From Chitinophaga skermanii (GTDB taxonomy: Bacteria > Bacteroidota > Bacteroidia > Chitinophagales > Chitinophagaceae), in assembly GCF_003259335.1 (NCBI RefSeq), contig NZ_QLLL01000002.1, positions 1 through 64,000 on the forward strand: a stretch of DNA of 64,000 nucleotides. The letters run 5' to 3'. The stretch's first letter is position 1. Each line of letters opens with the position of its first letter. Of this stretch, positions 18,650 to 28,448 are shown piece after piece. The notes beneath the pieces are model-generated. The model saw only the letters and a list, made by a program, of their open reading frames with translations, did not search any database and was not told the DNA's origin. Both the position numbers and the translations under genes were made by a program.

Positions 18650-18826
18650 ATGGTATACATCCAACCATATAACATGCCCTAACAGGAGTATGATAGTTTC
18701 GGTACAGGTCAAATGGCACCCTAAATATAGTTTTTCTCTTTTATATCTCCATATCCATTCACCACGATTTTATACCTACTACATCAACCTATATACCCAA
18801 GAGAAGGTAGCTTTTACGGTGTATAC

Positions 18827-19035
18827 AAGGTAATTCCAACCAGTTGATTATACCCAACCCAGCTATCGATAAGGTAATAACAAGGTAACATGCACTAAAT
18901 CACGATCTAACATTAGGGTAACATCGATGAATATACGATCTAACTACATGGATTTACATGAAAACTACATGGAATTTACATGGAACATACCTAGAAATTA
19001 CATGGAACGTACTTTGAAACTACTGGGATGTTAGC
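18827..19035. repeat. Long 11-bp-phased degenerate tandem array
   Basis: From 18827 the sequence can be cut into 19 successive 11-mers. Early units carry AAGGTAAnnnn (18827, 18871, 18882); later ones carry TGGAAnnTACn (18948-19024). Words such as TTACATGG and CTACATGG recur at exact multiples of 11. Apart from this array, the 18650-19263 gap shows no gene. Confidence 0.75.
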
Positions 19036-19263
19036 TAGTTCATATAGGGAAGAAACGAAGTCATATAAGATAAGAGACGGGCAACGATATATGCCCAACC
19101 GGACACATTTGTGGGAATATACTTAACCGATAAAGGGAACATGGCACTACCTATTGGCAGCACATGGGTATAATGTACATTTATTTGCTGGATGGTAGCT
19201 ATTGACTTATTAGTCCGTATTACCGGCAAAAGCAATGCCATCTACCTTCCCTTACATCCAATA

Positions 19264-19291
19264 AAAAGGCACCCCAAATGGGATGCCCTTT
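19264..19291 (-). terminator. Terminator for the TonB-dependent receptor gene
   Basis: Stem AAGGCACCCC / GGGATGCCCTT around a four-base loop; on the minus strand followed by CTTTTTAT. Confidence 0.65.
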
Positions 19292-19315
19292 CCATTTTAC
19301 TATATAAGACTAACA

Positions 19316-21709
19316 CTAAAATTTGTAGGCTACGCTGGCGGTTACGGCGCTAGGTTTTTGAGGGTTTACCGACCAATAACCAATGTAATAAGTTGTATTG
19401 GCGATATTGTTCACATTCACCGTTACCCTGAACCTGTTATTGTTGAAGTACACGCTACCATTCAGTAAGGTATAACTTGGTAGCCTAAATACGCCTGTTA
19501 CACTGTTATCGACTACTTTGTATTCGCTGGCATAGTTACCACCGAAACCAATACCGAAATAGCGTAATGGTCCGTTTGTAAATTTGTAGTTAGCCCATAG
19601 GTTCACTAAGTTACCTGGACCTTGGCCACCCGGGGCACGACCCGGTTCTGCATAGAAACCGCCATCTCCTTTTACCACGTAAATGTCGTTATAGGCGTAA
19701 CCGGCAATAAGCGTTAAATTTCTTACTGGTTGTGCATTGAATTCGATTTCGAACCCTTTGCTGCGTACTTCGCCGCCTTGTACAACACTGTTCGGGTTGG
19801 CAGGGTCGGTCATTACCTTATTGCTTACGGTAATGTCGTACACAGAGAAAGTACCTTGTAATTTATCGTTGAACAAATTAGCCTTTACACCGCCTTCGTA
19901 TTGGTTGGCGTGTTCGGGTTTCAAGGATTTGAAATAGCCATTGTTACCATCTTTATCTGTTACGAATGCGGGTGCTACGTTGAAGAAGGCATTCATGTAG
20001 TTGGCGAAGATGGATAATTTATTGAGGATTGGTTGGTATACCACCCCTATTTTGGGAGATAAGGCAAATTGATCGTAGTCCTTTGTTTTGAAGTAATCGC
20101 CCCGTAAGCTGAGCATTACATCCAAGTTTCGCGTGATATTTAGTACATCTGAGAAATAAACGCTGTAATATGAATTCTTAGTAGCACTGATATTGCGATC
20201 GCCCGGCGCTAATAATGAATCGATTGCTGCACGGGTTAAGTTAAGTTTCGGTAGCGGCGCACCGGTGCTTGGGTCTTGTGTAGCTACTTGGCCTTGTGGG
20301 TTTACATAGCGACCGCTTGCCCAGCCTGAACTGTTTTCATCGGCTTTTCGTTGGTAAAAATCTATCCCTACCAATAACCTGTTTCTTACACCAGCGATTT
20401 TAAAGTCGCCTGTAAAGTTTTGTTGCACGTCGAAGGTATTCACCGTTTGGCCTTCATCGTGGAAATATTGGTTAAACCATTGATCACCTGGTTCATCATC
20501 CCAAATATAGGAATAGATACCAGCAGATTTGGTACGACCTTTCGAAATAACCGTTTGCGAATTCCATTGGCTAGATAGTTTATATAACATTTGACCTTGG
20601 ATATTGAGGCGCGGGTTTTTGATGGTTAAATCGTTACTGGTGAAAGAAGCCTTATTGTTGAGGTTTAATTCCTTTACGGTTTTCCATTGTAAGGGAGTAG
20701 CCCTATCGCTATGGAAAAATACGGGTGGTACCGCACGTTCTTCTTGCAAGATTTCAGCAATTAGGCTAAAAGATAAGCGGTTGTTTGCTTTATACGAGAA
20801 TGAAGGTGCGATGAAGAATGATTCTTTTTTACCGGCATCTTGGAAAGAGCCTTCGCGGTGATAAGCTGCATTAACACGCATCGCCAACTTATCGTTCTTA
20901 TCGAGCGGGGTATTGATATCGGCTGTAATGCGGTGTAAGCCGAAGCTGCCAAGATTATAAGCTACTTCGCCACCGAAAGTGTTGTATGGCTTTTTGGTGA
21001 TGGTATTGATGATACCGCCGTAACCATAGAAACTACCGCCAAACAAGGTACCAGATGGACCTTTAATAACCTCGATAGATTCGATACTAGCGGGATCGAG
21101 TGTACCATTGGTAATACCCGGTAAGCCGTTATACAAAGTGGGTTGTGCTTCAAATCCACGGAGGGCAAAATAAGCTGCACCATCGCCACCACGACCAGTC
21201 GACTCCCAAGTACGGGAAATACCGGGTACATTGCGCAAAGCATCGTCGAAGTTCGTGATGTTCTGTTGCTTCATGGTTTCGAGTGTAACCACTTGGTATA
21301 CTTGCGGGTTCTCCAAGTTCGTTAACGGTAGCTTAGCCACTGTTTTGGTTTCCATGTTAGCATTACGACCATTCACGGTTACTTCGTTTAGCTGGGCCGT
21401 ATTTTCCTTTAATTGGAAATCGACTTGCAGGGTTTGCCCGGCAACGACTGTAATATCCTTTTCCTGTGCTGTTGATACGAGGTTTGTTACTTTGATCTTA
21501 TATGAACCGGGCTTTACGTTTTTAATGGTAAAGTCGCCTTTATCGTTTGTAATATCGCCCAACATGGTTTTATCGATACGTACGGTTACAAAGGGGGCCG
21601 GTTGGCCGTCGCTCGTAAGAATTTTACCGCGAACAACGGCATTAGATTGGGCAAACGAGATGGTAACTGTACAAATGCATACAATTAACAAAGAAAGTTG
21701 CTTTAGCAT
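19316..21709 (-). CDS. TonB-dependent siderophore-type receptor
   Basis: About 797 residues from the ATG at 21709, which opens a signal peptide (LSLLIVCICTVTISFAQ); the open frame runs 19 codons further but without signal features. Layout: carboxypeptidase-like regulatory domain (VVRGKILTSDGQPAPFVTVRI), plug domain with NVPGISRTWESTG, YFALRGFE and SIEVIKGPSGTLFG, then the barrel ending in ASVAYKF. The spacing and plug motifs are those of FhuA/FpvA-like ferric-siderophore receptors rather than SusC. Such receptors import ferric chelates with TonB energy. No SusD partner or siderophore synthesis gene is adjacent. Confidence 0.88.
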   Translation of the reverse strand: MLKQLSLLIVCICTVTISFAQSNAVVRGKILTSDGQPAPFVTVRIDKTMLGDITNDKGDFTIKNVKPGSYKIKVTNLVSTAQEKDITVVAGQTLQVDFQLKENTAQLNEVTVNGRNANMETKTVAKLPLTNLENPQVYQVVTLETMKQQNITNFDDALRNVPGISRTWESTGRGGDGAAYFALRGFEAQPTLYNGLPGITNGTLDPASIESIEVIKGPSGTLFGGSFYGYGGIINTITKKPYNTFGGEVAYNLGSFGLHRITADINTPLDKNDKLAMRVNAAYHREGSFQDAGKKESFFIAPSFSYKANNRLSFSLIAEILQEERAVPPVFFHSDRATPLQWKTVKELNLNNKASFTSNDLTIKNPRLNIQGQMLYKLSSQWNSQTVISKGRTKSAGIYSYIWDDEPGDQWFNQYFHDEGQTVNTFDVQQNFTGDFKIAGVRNRLLVGIDFYQRKADENSSGWASGRYVNPQGQVATQDPSTGAPLPKLNLTRAAIDSLLAPGDRNISATKNSYYSVYFSDVLNITRNLDVMLSLRGDYFKTKDYDQFALSPKIGVVYQPILNKLSIFANYMNAFFNVAPAFVTDKDGNNGYFKSLKPEHANQYEGGVKANLFNDKLQGTFSVYDITVSNKVMTDPANPNSVVQGGEVRSKGFEIEFNAQPVRNLTLIAGYAYNDIYVVKGDGGFYAEPGRAPGGQGPGNLVNLWANYKFTNGPLRYFGIGFGGNYASEYKVVDNSVTGVFRLPSYTLLNGSVYFNNNRFRVTVNVNNIANTTYYIGYWSVNPQKPSAVTASVAYKF

Positions 21710-21830
21710 GTGGGAACCTAATTTGGTTGATGAAGAATTAGACTGCAAAGTTCCTGCACTGGGCAACGGTATGTTATTCGAATCGGGAAAACTTATATGC
21801 GAACCCGGAAAATATTGGGGTATTCAAAGT

Positions 21831-22616
21831 TTATGGCCAGGATTGGCGTAGCAATTGCTCCGCCTTGGGAGAGGTGAAATAGACTTGTATTTCGTTTTGT
21901 TGCATGGCTTTGAAGAAGTCGGTTTCCGTTTGCCATGCGGGATGTTTGGGGGGATGGAGTATCCATTCGGTATGGTTGCCGGGGGTAATTTTCAATACGG
22001 AGATGTAGGTATTGATTTCATGGGATTTGTGATAGCGAGCTACGTATTGTTGGATGGTAGTTTCTATCACCCTTGCCATGGTAGCACAATCTACTGTAGG
22101 ATTATATGGAAACCCAGATAGGTCATCTTCACAAATAAAGCCCTCGTTTTTAACCGTATCGATCCGCCCTTTTTCTAGGATGCCGATAATAGGTGTTGTT
22201 CCTTCATATTGGGCGAACAGCAATTTATTGCGTTGAGTAACGAGGCGATAGGCGCTTTTATCGGTTTGACGGAGGAATTTATAGAAACCTAGGATGGTGG
22301 AAAGCAAGGAGGTATCGGCTTGTTGTGGTTGCTGGGAGAAAAGGTGGTAATAGAAGTATGGGTATTTGTCGTTCAATAAGTAAGCACCCGAAGAGGAAAT
22401 AATAAACCCCGGCATGTCGTACACCTTTTGTACAGTATCGTAATATGCCAAGATATTACCCCGGCGATCGTTAATAGCGATACGTGTATCTGTTCCGATA
22501 ACAATACCATCGGAACAAATGGCGGCGATTTGGTAGCTGCCATGCTGAAACGTAGGCTGCGTATGATTATTAGCAGCGTATAATAAGAGTTGCAGGGTAA
22601 CGATGATATTCCACAT
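21831..22616 (-). CDS. Secreted protein with a proteasome-like (Ntn-hydrolase) beta-strand core
   Basis: 261 residues. A short hydrophobic N-terminus (MWNIIVTLQLLLYAA) suggests export. The following segment AAICSDGIVIGTDTRIA closely resembles the opening strands of 20S proteasome/HslV beta subunits (..VAIAgkDGVVLAaDsR..), and GFIISSSGAYLLN matches the next paired strands (..i..v.aG..AD...). I infer an Ntn-hydrolase fold, as seen in several DUF families of Bacteroidota. A catalytic N-terminal Thr is not obvious, because the residue before AAIC is a QI pair. Activity is therefore unknown. It ends 121 bases before the receptor start and may be co-transcribed with it. Confidence 0.5.
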   Translation of the reverse strand: MWNIIVTLQLLLYAANNHTQPTFQHGSYQIAAICSDGIVIGTDTRIAINDRRGNILAYYDTVQKVYDMPGFIISSSGAYLLNDKYPYFYYHLFSQQPQQADTSLLSTILGFYKFLRQTDKSAYRLVTQRNKLLFAQYEGTTPIIGILEKGRIDTVKNEGFICEDDLSGFPYNPTVDCATMARVIETTIQQYVARYHKSHEINTYISVLKITPGNHTEWILHPPKHPAWQTETDFFKAMQQNEIQVYFTSPKAEQLLRQSWP

Positions 22617-22788
22617 ATGCCAAGTGTACAGGTACCCCTGTGCAAAAACCGTGCAATGCTTTTGGGCTGTTAAGGTAGCCTGGAACTTAAAATTGGCTTA
22701 AAAAGCTGGGTGGTGCAGGAATATTTAAGGGTATTTAACTAAAATCTTTCTAAAGAATTATATAGATTTAAGCCTAAATATTCAGCAA

Positions 22789-23664
22789 ATGTTATCGAGA
22801 AGAGATTTTTTAACGAGTGGCGGTATTTTGGCTGCCGCTGCCATCGCTGCACCTAGCTTCGCTTTTGCTAAAGGCAAGAAGAAAGTTGGGTTGCAATTAT
22901 ATTCATTGAGAGACTCCTTGCCGAAAGATGTACCAGGTGTAATTGCACAGGTAGCAAAGGCGGGTTTCCAAGAAGTTGAAACGTATGGTTTCTCTATCCA
23001 GGGTCAATTCTGGGGACAAACGCCTAAACAATTCAAAGCGTTATTGAAACAACACGGTTTAACAGCACCAAGCGGTCACTACGGATTGGGCAGCTTCTTG
23101 CACGACGGTAAAACCGACGAGTTAAAAGCAGCGATTGAAGCGGCGAATGTATTGGGAGCCGAGTATGTAACCATTCCTTGGTTAGAAGAAGGTCAACGTA
23201 AGAGCCTCGACGATTACAAACGCATTGCTGAGAAGATCAACATTGCGGCAAAAGCATGTAAAGAGGGCGGAATCCGCGTGGCTTATCACAACCACGATTT
23301 CGAATTCAAAAAATACGGCGAGCAAACAGGGTATGATATTTTGTTGGCAGATACCGACAAAAGCTTGGTTGACTTTGAATTGGACTTGTACTGGGTAGTA
23401 CGTTCCGGTAATGATCCAATTGAATTGTTCAAAAAGCATCCGAAGCGTTTCACCATGTGGCACGTAAAGGATATGGACAAGCAAAACCATGCGTTGAATG
23501 CAACGGTAGGTACCGGTGCAATTGACTTTAAGCCGATTTTTGCGCAAGCGAGCTTATCGGGTATGAAACATTTCTTCGTTGAACACGAAACAAACTACAT
23601 TCCAACACCGATTGGTACATTAACTGCCAGCTGTGCATTCATCAAGAAAAACTTGGTTAAATAG
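22789..23664 (+). CDS. Tat-exported sugar phosphate isomerase/epimerase-like TIM barrel
   Basis: 291 residues. Twin-arginine signal SRRDFLTSGGILAAAAIAAPSFAFA, so the enzyme is exported folded. The body is an AP endonuclease family 2/xylose isomerase-like barrel: VGLQLYSLRDSLPKD, GFQEVETYGF, APSGHYGL, VAYHNHDFEFKK and FELDLYWVVRSG. The Glu/His/Asp in these strand ends form the usual divalent metal site. Members act on sugars or inositols; the substrate here is not inferable. Single gene with a strong terminator. Confidence 0.85.
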   Translation: MLSRRDFLTSGGILAAAAIAAPSFAFAKGKKKVGLQLYSLRDSLPKDVPGVIAQVAKAGFQEVETYGFSIQGQFWGQTPKQFKALLKQHGLTAPSGHYGLGSFLHDGKTDELKAAIEAANVLGAEYVTIPWLEEGQRKSLDDYKRIAEKINIAAKACKEGGIRVAYHNHDFEFKKYGEQTGYDILLADTDKSLVDFELDLYWVVRSGNDPIELFKKHPKRFTMWHVKDMDKQNHALNATVGTGAIDFKPIFAQASLSGMKHFFVEHETNYIPTPIGTLTASCAFIKKNLVK

Positions 23665-23708
23665 TACAGGGGTTCGTTCCACTTGAAATTTATACAAACA
23701 ACATTGAA

Positions 23709-23739
23709 GCAACGATTTATAAAAATCGTTGCTTTTTTT
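23709..23739 (+). terminator. Terminator
   Basis: Perfect stem GCAACGATTT / AAATCGTTGC (23709-23718, 23723-23732), four-base loop, followed by TTTTTTT. Confidence 0.88.
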
Positions 23740-23782
23740 ATGGAAATCAATTATTCCGCTGCATCATAGGTAAAAAATACCG

Positions 23783-24286
23783 ATGTCTTCACCTATATCT
23801 CTATCTATACCCACAGCATGTGACCAGGATACAGCCAATATGAAGATAGTGCCTGGTGGGAGATATTGCGATAGCTGTGCACATACAGTGCACGATTTCA
23901 CAGGGTTCAGTGACGCGGCGCTCCACTCTTTTTTAAAAGATAGAAAAGGAAAAATTTGCGGTATATTTACGTACGACCAGTTAGATAATGCGTTACATAC
24001 CCCGCCCCGGCAGCAAAGTGTACCAGTTTGGATGATAGTGGGCGTATTAACGACAGGCACGATTATCAATACACAACCTATACCCTTTCAACCAACCACC
24101 CATTATACACAATATGCTTTCCAGGCTGATAGTATTCCCGTATTAGATACGACCGTAGCGCAACCGAAAACAATCTGTGAGATTGTAGGAACCGGTCCTA
24201 AAAAAGCATATAGCATAACAGGAGAGGTATTGGTAGTAAAACATACAAAAACCAAAAAGGGGTTCTGGCAAAGAATCTTCCGTTAA
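23783..24286 (+). CDS. Bacteroidota Cys-motif protein with one membrane helix
   Basis: 167 residues. The N-terminal part carries CDQDTANMKIVPGGRYCDSC ... VHDFTGFSD...KICGIFTYDQL. This C-x15-C-x2-C-x(n)-CG pattern is common in Bacteroidota proteins that place a small metal-ribbon-like cytosolic domain before a membrane helix (here about 80-97, VPVWMIVGVLTTGTIINTQ). The C-terminus ends KKGFWQRIFR, very like the end of the next gene. Function unknown. It starts right after the terminator of the previous gene and is likely co-transcribed with 24298. Confidence 0.7.
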   Translation: MSSPISLSIPTACDQDTANMKIVPGGRYCDSCAHTVHDFTGFSDAALHSFLKDRKGKICGIFTYDQLDNALHTPPRQQSVPVWMIVGVLTTGTIINTQPIPFQPTTHYTQYAFQADSIPVLDTTVAQPKTICEIVGTGPKKAYSITGEVLVVKHTKTKKGFWQRIFR

Positions 24287-24297
24287 AACCAACCAAG

Positions 24298-24585
24298 ATG
24301 CCACTTAAAATTTTCATTCTCTCCTGCTTACTTATTACGTTGATGAGCGGTTTACAAACATCCGCCCAAAGCAAAACAGATTCAAGTAAATACGATTCCC
24401 ACATCAAAACCGTTCAACTCGATACTTTGCAGGTATTAGCTGGGCGATCACGTATTATTACATCTTACGTTTGTGTGACGGGTGGCTCGTATTATGTGGG
24501 TACTCCATTAAAAAAACGTAAACTGAATGCTTGGCAAAGGTTCTGGCAAAAGATTTTCCCACAGAAAAAAAGTGAGCAGGTGTAA
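24298..24585 (+). CDS. Small secreted protein of unknown function
   Basis: 95 residues, signal peptide ending LQTSAQ. Short extracytoplasmic segment, then a basic amphipathic C-terminus (RKLNAWQRFWQKIFPQKK) echoing that of the preceding protein. Twelve bases separate the genes, so a two-gene unit is likely. No family recognised. Confidence 0.6.
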   Translation: MPLKIFILSCLLITLMSGLQTSAQSKTDSSKYDSHIKTVQLDTLQVLAGRSRIITSYVCVTGGSYYVGTPLKKRKLNAWQRFWQKIFPQKKSEQV

Positions 24586-24654
24586 AAAGCAATGCAACCG
24601 CCTAGTATCTACCCAATAATTAGTACATTGCAACGCTAGCCAAATTAAGGAAAC

Positions 24655-25353
24655 ATGCAGAGAATGAATGTACTAGACAACCCAATTTTCCACGCCCTTC
24701 AAACCACGCAACATCATTTTAGTGAAGGCAATGAACAAGTATTAAAATTCAAATCTTCCATCCTTCCATTTGCAGGTGCTAATACCAACGATGGACAGGC
24801 ATTAACAGCCCTCCTACCCTTTATGGAGAACGGGGAAACATTGTTTATCAAAGACCAGTTTGATCAAATTCCAAGCGAATTTCAAGTAATGGGTATCGTG
24901 AATTGTTGGCAGATGGTTTATACTCCGGGAAACATCCAAGTACCTATCACTGCTGACGTGGCGGCCTTGACAGGGGAAGATGCAGCATCATTATTTCAAC
25001 TTGTAGATACCGTGCAACCGGGATTTTTTAAACCGGGTACTAGTAGCATTGGTCAATACTTTGGTATACGCAGCGAGGGGCAGTTAGTAGCCGTGGCGGG
25101 TGAGCGATTTCGCATGCCGGGATTTACGGAACTGAGTGCCATTTGTACTTTGCCAACGCATACTGGGAAAGGATATGCGCAACAACTAATACAAGTGTTA
25201 TGCGAACATAACTTGGCGAATGGTCAGCAAGTACTGTTGCACGTAGTGGATTCTAACGAGCGTGCTATTAAGGTGTATGAGAAAATGGGATTTGCGAAGC
25301 GGATGGATTTGCCTTTGTTAAAGTTGAAGAAAGTTAGCGATAAGTTATCTTGA
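24655..25353 (+). CDS. GNAT-family N-acetyltransferase
   Basis: 232 residues, cytosolic. The C-terminal half is a GNAT domain of the FR47 type: LSAICTLPTHTGKGYAQQLI is the acetyl-CoA-binding segment (Q/RxxGxG/A pattern as HTGKGYA) followed by HVVDSNERAIKVYEKMGF. The N-terminal half is a degenerate GNAT-like repeat with FIKDQFDQIP. The acceptor substrate is unknown. Probably a single gene. Confidence 0.85.
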   Translation: MQRMNVLDNPIFHALQTTQHHFSEGNEQVLKFKSSILPFAGANTNDGQALTALLPFMENGETLFIKDQFDQIPSEFQVMGIVNCWQMVYTPGNIQVPITADVAALTGEDAASLFQLVDTVQPGFFKPGTSSIGQYFGIRSEGQLVAVAGERFRMPGFTELSAICTLPTHTGKGYAQQLIQVLCEHNLANGQQVLLHVVDSNERAIKVYEKMGFAKRMDLPLLKLKKVSDKLS

Positions 25354-25410
25354 TAGGTATTGATAGCTAGAAACTTTCCTTATTTTTAAGTGCAACCTAT
25401 TCGCTTATTT

Positions 25411-26544
25411 ATGAGAACAAGATTTTTATTGTTGGGTTTGGCAGCTTGTACCATGGCTTCCGCCCAACAAAAACTCCCCGTTATTCGTGCCAACAATGCC
25501 AAAGCTACCATTATCGAGGGCGCTATGCGATCCGACTGGTATATATCGCCGGAAGCAAAACCCGATGTGCACCGTTTAACAAAACATACCAAGCCACAAA
25601 GGATGGTATTTAAAACAGATATCGATTCTATTGTTGTATCTATTAAACCCGGTAAGCAGTTTGATTTCATTGTGTTATTGAATGGTAAAGATTCTGCTTA
25701 CACACGCTTCCAAAGCATGCCGTTGGTGAACTACTCGAAGAAAAAACCAGTACAACATGATACATTGCATTTCGAGTTAACCAGCTTCAATAATGTGAAG
25801 GTAAAAGCGGTTGTAAACAAAACCGATACGCTCGACTTAAAATTTGATAGTGGCACTACGGGTTTGCTCCTCACCAATAACGTCATCAAAAATAAAACCC
25901 GCATTACCACGCCCATGAAGCCTATGCACCATTTACAATTAGGTAATATGCAATGGGATAATTTGATGATTTACCCCGTGGAGTTAAGTGGTCAAGGTAC
26001 CGATGGGCGATTTGGCTGGGATTTATTTGATGGTAAAATCGTAGAAATTGATTACGACAAATCGTTGTTTGTTGTACATAGTCGTAGACCTACCATTAGT
26101 AAAGATTATGCGGCGTTTGACATAGAATATATCAACACGTTGTTTTGCATACAAGCATCATTACAAGTAAAAGGCGCTAATTATCCAGCCCGTTTCTTAT
26201 TCGACAATGGTTACCAGCGCACGATAATGCTCGATACTACGATTACGCATGCACAGCATTACCCGGAAGATTTACCGGTTATTAAGAAAACGATTTTGCG
26301 GAATGGACAAGGGAAGGAAATACCTGTAATAACTGTTAACAATGAAAAACTGGTAATGGGTCCTTTTGAACTGAAAGACGTACCTGCACAATTATTAGCC
26401 ACAACAAACCCAGCGAGGTTTGATACGCATATATTGGGTGGCGAAGTATTGAAGCGGTTTAATATGTTTTTGGATTTTCAAAAAAACATTGTGTATTTAA
26501 AGCCGAATACGCTTTATCATCAACCTTATGCCGAAAGCATGTAA
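25411..26544 (+). CDS. Secreted retropepsin-like aspartyl protease homologue
   Basis: 377 residues from the ATG at 25411, which opens the signal peptide (FLLLGLAACTMASAQ); the frame also extends to a GTG at 25390. Two pepsin/retropepsin-like repeats: LDLKFDSGTTGLLLT contains the DSG that aligns with the catalytic DT/SG, and ARFLFDNGYQRTIML is the second copy with DNG. Bacteroidota carry many such periplasmic proteins, often called aspartyl protease family. Whether it cleaves peptides is unknown since the second motif is atypical. It converges with the LytTR pair. Confidence 0.7.
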   Translation: MRTRFLLLGLAACTMASAQQKLPVIRANNAKATIIEGAMRSDWYISPEAKPDVHRLTKHTKPQRMVFKTDIDSIVVSIKPGKQFDFIVLLNGKDSAYTRFQSMPLVNYSKKKPVQHDTLHFELTSFNNVKVKAVVNKTDTLDLKFDSGTTGLLLTNNVIKNKTRITTPMKPMHHLQLGNMQWDNLMIYPVELSGQGTDGRFGWDLFDGKIVEIDYDKSLFVVHSRRPTISKDYAAFDIEYINTLFCIQASLQVKGANYPARFLFDNGYQRTIMLDTTITHAQHYPEDLPVIKKTILRNGQGKEIPVITVNNEKLVMGPFELKDVPAQLLATTNPARFDTHILGGEVLKRFNMFLDFQKNIVYLKPNTLYHQPYAESM

Positions 26545-26545
26545 T

Positions 26546-27250
26546 TTATCGTTGTTTAATTTGCTCGTAGAATAGAGGGCGATACGTTTCACTTACCGGC
26601 AACACTTGCTGGGCAATGTGTACCGTGTTGCCCTCAATTTTTTGTATGTGTTCTAAAGAGATGATATAAGATTTATGAATCCTGTAAAATGGCGGACTGG
26701 GCAAGCTTTCCGTAAGGTCGCTTAAACGTTGGTAGGTGATAATTTTTTGTTGCGTAGTGTGGATCACTACGTAATTCTGCAATCCTTCTATATATAGAAT
26801 GTCCTGGTAATTAACTTTGATAAAGGCATGTTTGCTATCTCCTTTCACAAACATGTAATTCGTTGGAGGAGCCGTTGGCGCTGCCGGGGAAGCTGGTTGA
26901 AAATGAACCTGTGCTTTTTGTACAGCGCGTAAAAAACGTTCGAAAGGAACGGGTTTTACAATATAGTCAACCACATCATGTTCAAAACCTTCGAGGGCAA
27001 AACCAGGGTAAGCCGTTGTAACAATTACCTTGCATTGATGACCAGCGATTTTCAAGAATTGGATGCCTGTTAATTCGGGCATTTGAATATCGAGGAATAC
27101 CAAGTCGGCTTTCCCTTCTTGCACAAAACGGAGTGCTTCGATGGCGCTGGTGAATTTACCGACAAGTGATAAAGCCGGCGTTTTTTCTACAAACCCGGCA
27201 ATAATATCGATGGCATATGCTTCATCGTCGACCACAATGCATTTGATCAT
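26546..27250 (-). CDS. LytTR-family response regulator (first pair)
   Basis: 234 residues. Receiver with VVDDEAYA and phospho-Asp54 in DLVFLDIQMPELTG, a Pro/Ala-rich linker (about 118-130), then a LytTR DNA-binding domain (ILYIEGLQNYVVIHT ... FYRIHKSYIISLEHI). Partner of the kinase 20 bases upstream. Targets unknown. Confidence 0.92.
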   Translation of the reverse strand: MIKCIVVDDEAYAIDIIAGFVEKTPALSLVGKFTSAIEALRFVQEGKADLVFLDIQMPELTGIQFLKIAGHQCKVIVTTAYPGFALEGFEHDVVDYIVKPVPFERFLRAVQKAQVHFQPASPAAPTAPPTNYMFVKGDSKHAFIKVNYQDILYIEGLQNYVVIHTTQQKIITYQRLSDLTESLPSPPFYRIHKSYIISLEHIQKIEGNTVHIAQQVLPVSETYRPLFYEQIKQR

Positions 27251-27270
27251 ACTTAAATCTACGGTTTATT

Positions 27271-28281
27271 TTAGACTTCCAATTCCAATTCCGTGGAATA
27301 AAACCCGTTCTCTTCTTTGATTTGTAGCACATGCTTACCGGGGTATAGCAACAGTAACCGCTTTTGAACGTTCACGATACCGATACCACTAGAGGCATCC
27401 TTTTGTAACTGGTGGATTTTATTGTGCACGGAGAAATGTACCTTTTTGCCTTTGGCGGTTAGATTAATGGTGATAGGATGTTCGTGGTCGTTCACTACGC
27501 CATGTTTAAACGCATTTTCTACAAAAGGAATCAGTAAAAGCGGGGCTATACGGGGGCGTACTATACCATCCTCTTCAAACGTCAATTTTACAAAGAAATT
27601 CGGTTCAAAGCGGATATTGAATAGGTTGATATAGCTTTCGATGTACTCGTATTCACTATCTAAATCTACCTTTCCATCTTCGTTTTGTTGCAGGCTGTAT
27701 TGCATCATTTCCCCGAGGTCGGTAATGGCTTTGGAAAGCTTATCGGAAACGGGCAGTGCAAGGCTGTACATATAATTGAGTGTATTGAATAAGAAATGAG
27801 GGTTGATTTGCGCGTGTAAGAAAGCCAGTTCGGCTTTCTGTGCTTCGGCGCGTAATTGCGCATTGTATTTCTTTCCTTGTAATGCTTTTTGGGTGAAGAA
27901 GACGGCAGCGGCTATTAGGATAAATGGCAGGCCGTAGTATAGGTTATCGATGAGGAAAACGCGGATGGGGGTACCGGGCGCGTAATTACTTACATTCAGC
28001 AGCTTGGGGTAAATCCCTTCTTCCAAACCTGTTCTTACCACTACAAACAAAACATAAGCTGCTACAATACCTAACACAAGCTCCCAACCGCGGTTGTATT
28101 GATAGAACCTTGGGTAAACCAACAAATAGCAAAAGTAAAACTGTATTACCCTAGCGAGGTTCATGGAAACGTCTAACCATATATAGAAATGTTCGTTGGA
28201 TTCTATTAGCCAAGCAGTTAGGAAATATAAGAATAAAACCAACCAGCAAGCAATATGTACAAGTAGCGTTTTAAGTTTCAT
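27271..28281 (-). CDS. LytS/YehU-type sensor histidine kinase (first pair)
   Basis: 336 residues. Four predicted membrane helices in residues 1-130, then a His_kinase domain with AQINPHFLFNTLN (phospho-His162) and an HATPase domain with PFVENAFKHG and GIGIVNVQKRL. No extracytoplasmic sensor domain is present, so the signal is probably membrane-borne or small. Co-transcribed with the LytTR regulator. Confidence 0.92.
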   Translation of the reverse strand: MKLKTLLVHIACWLVLFLYFLTAWLIESNEHFYIWLDVSMNLARVIQFYFCYLLVYPRFYQYNRGWELVLGIVAAYVLFVVVRTGLEEGIYPKLLNVSNYAPGTPIRVFLIDNLYYGLPFILIAAAVFFTQKALQGKKYNAQLRAEAQKAELAFLHAQINPHFLFNTLNYMYSLALPVSDKLSKAITDLGEMMQYSLQQNEDGKVDLDSEYEYIESYINLFNIRFEPNFFVKLTFEEDGIVRPRIAPLLLIPFVENAFKHGVVNDHEHPITINLTAKGKKVHFSVHNKIHQLQKDASSGIGIVNVQKRLLLLYPGKHVLQIKEENGFYSTELELEV

Positions 28282-28448
28282 AGCAGCAATCTATTACCTA
28301 GGAACGACTTTTACGTTTTTTTTATCTGAAACACCCTTTTTTTTATGTGAAACCTGGTGGTGGGATTCGCATAAAATTCCGCGGCACATACATAATGCTC
28401 ACTTCATGTGTGCTAAGCAATCTTCACCTTTACAAAAAACAAATTCAC

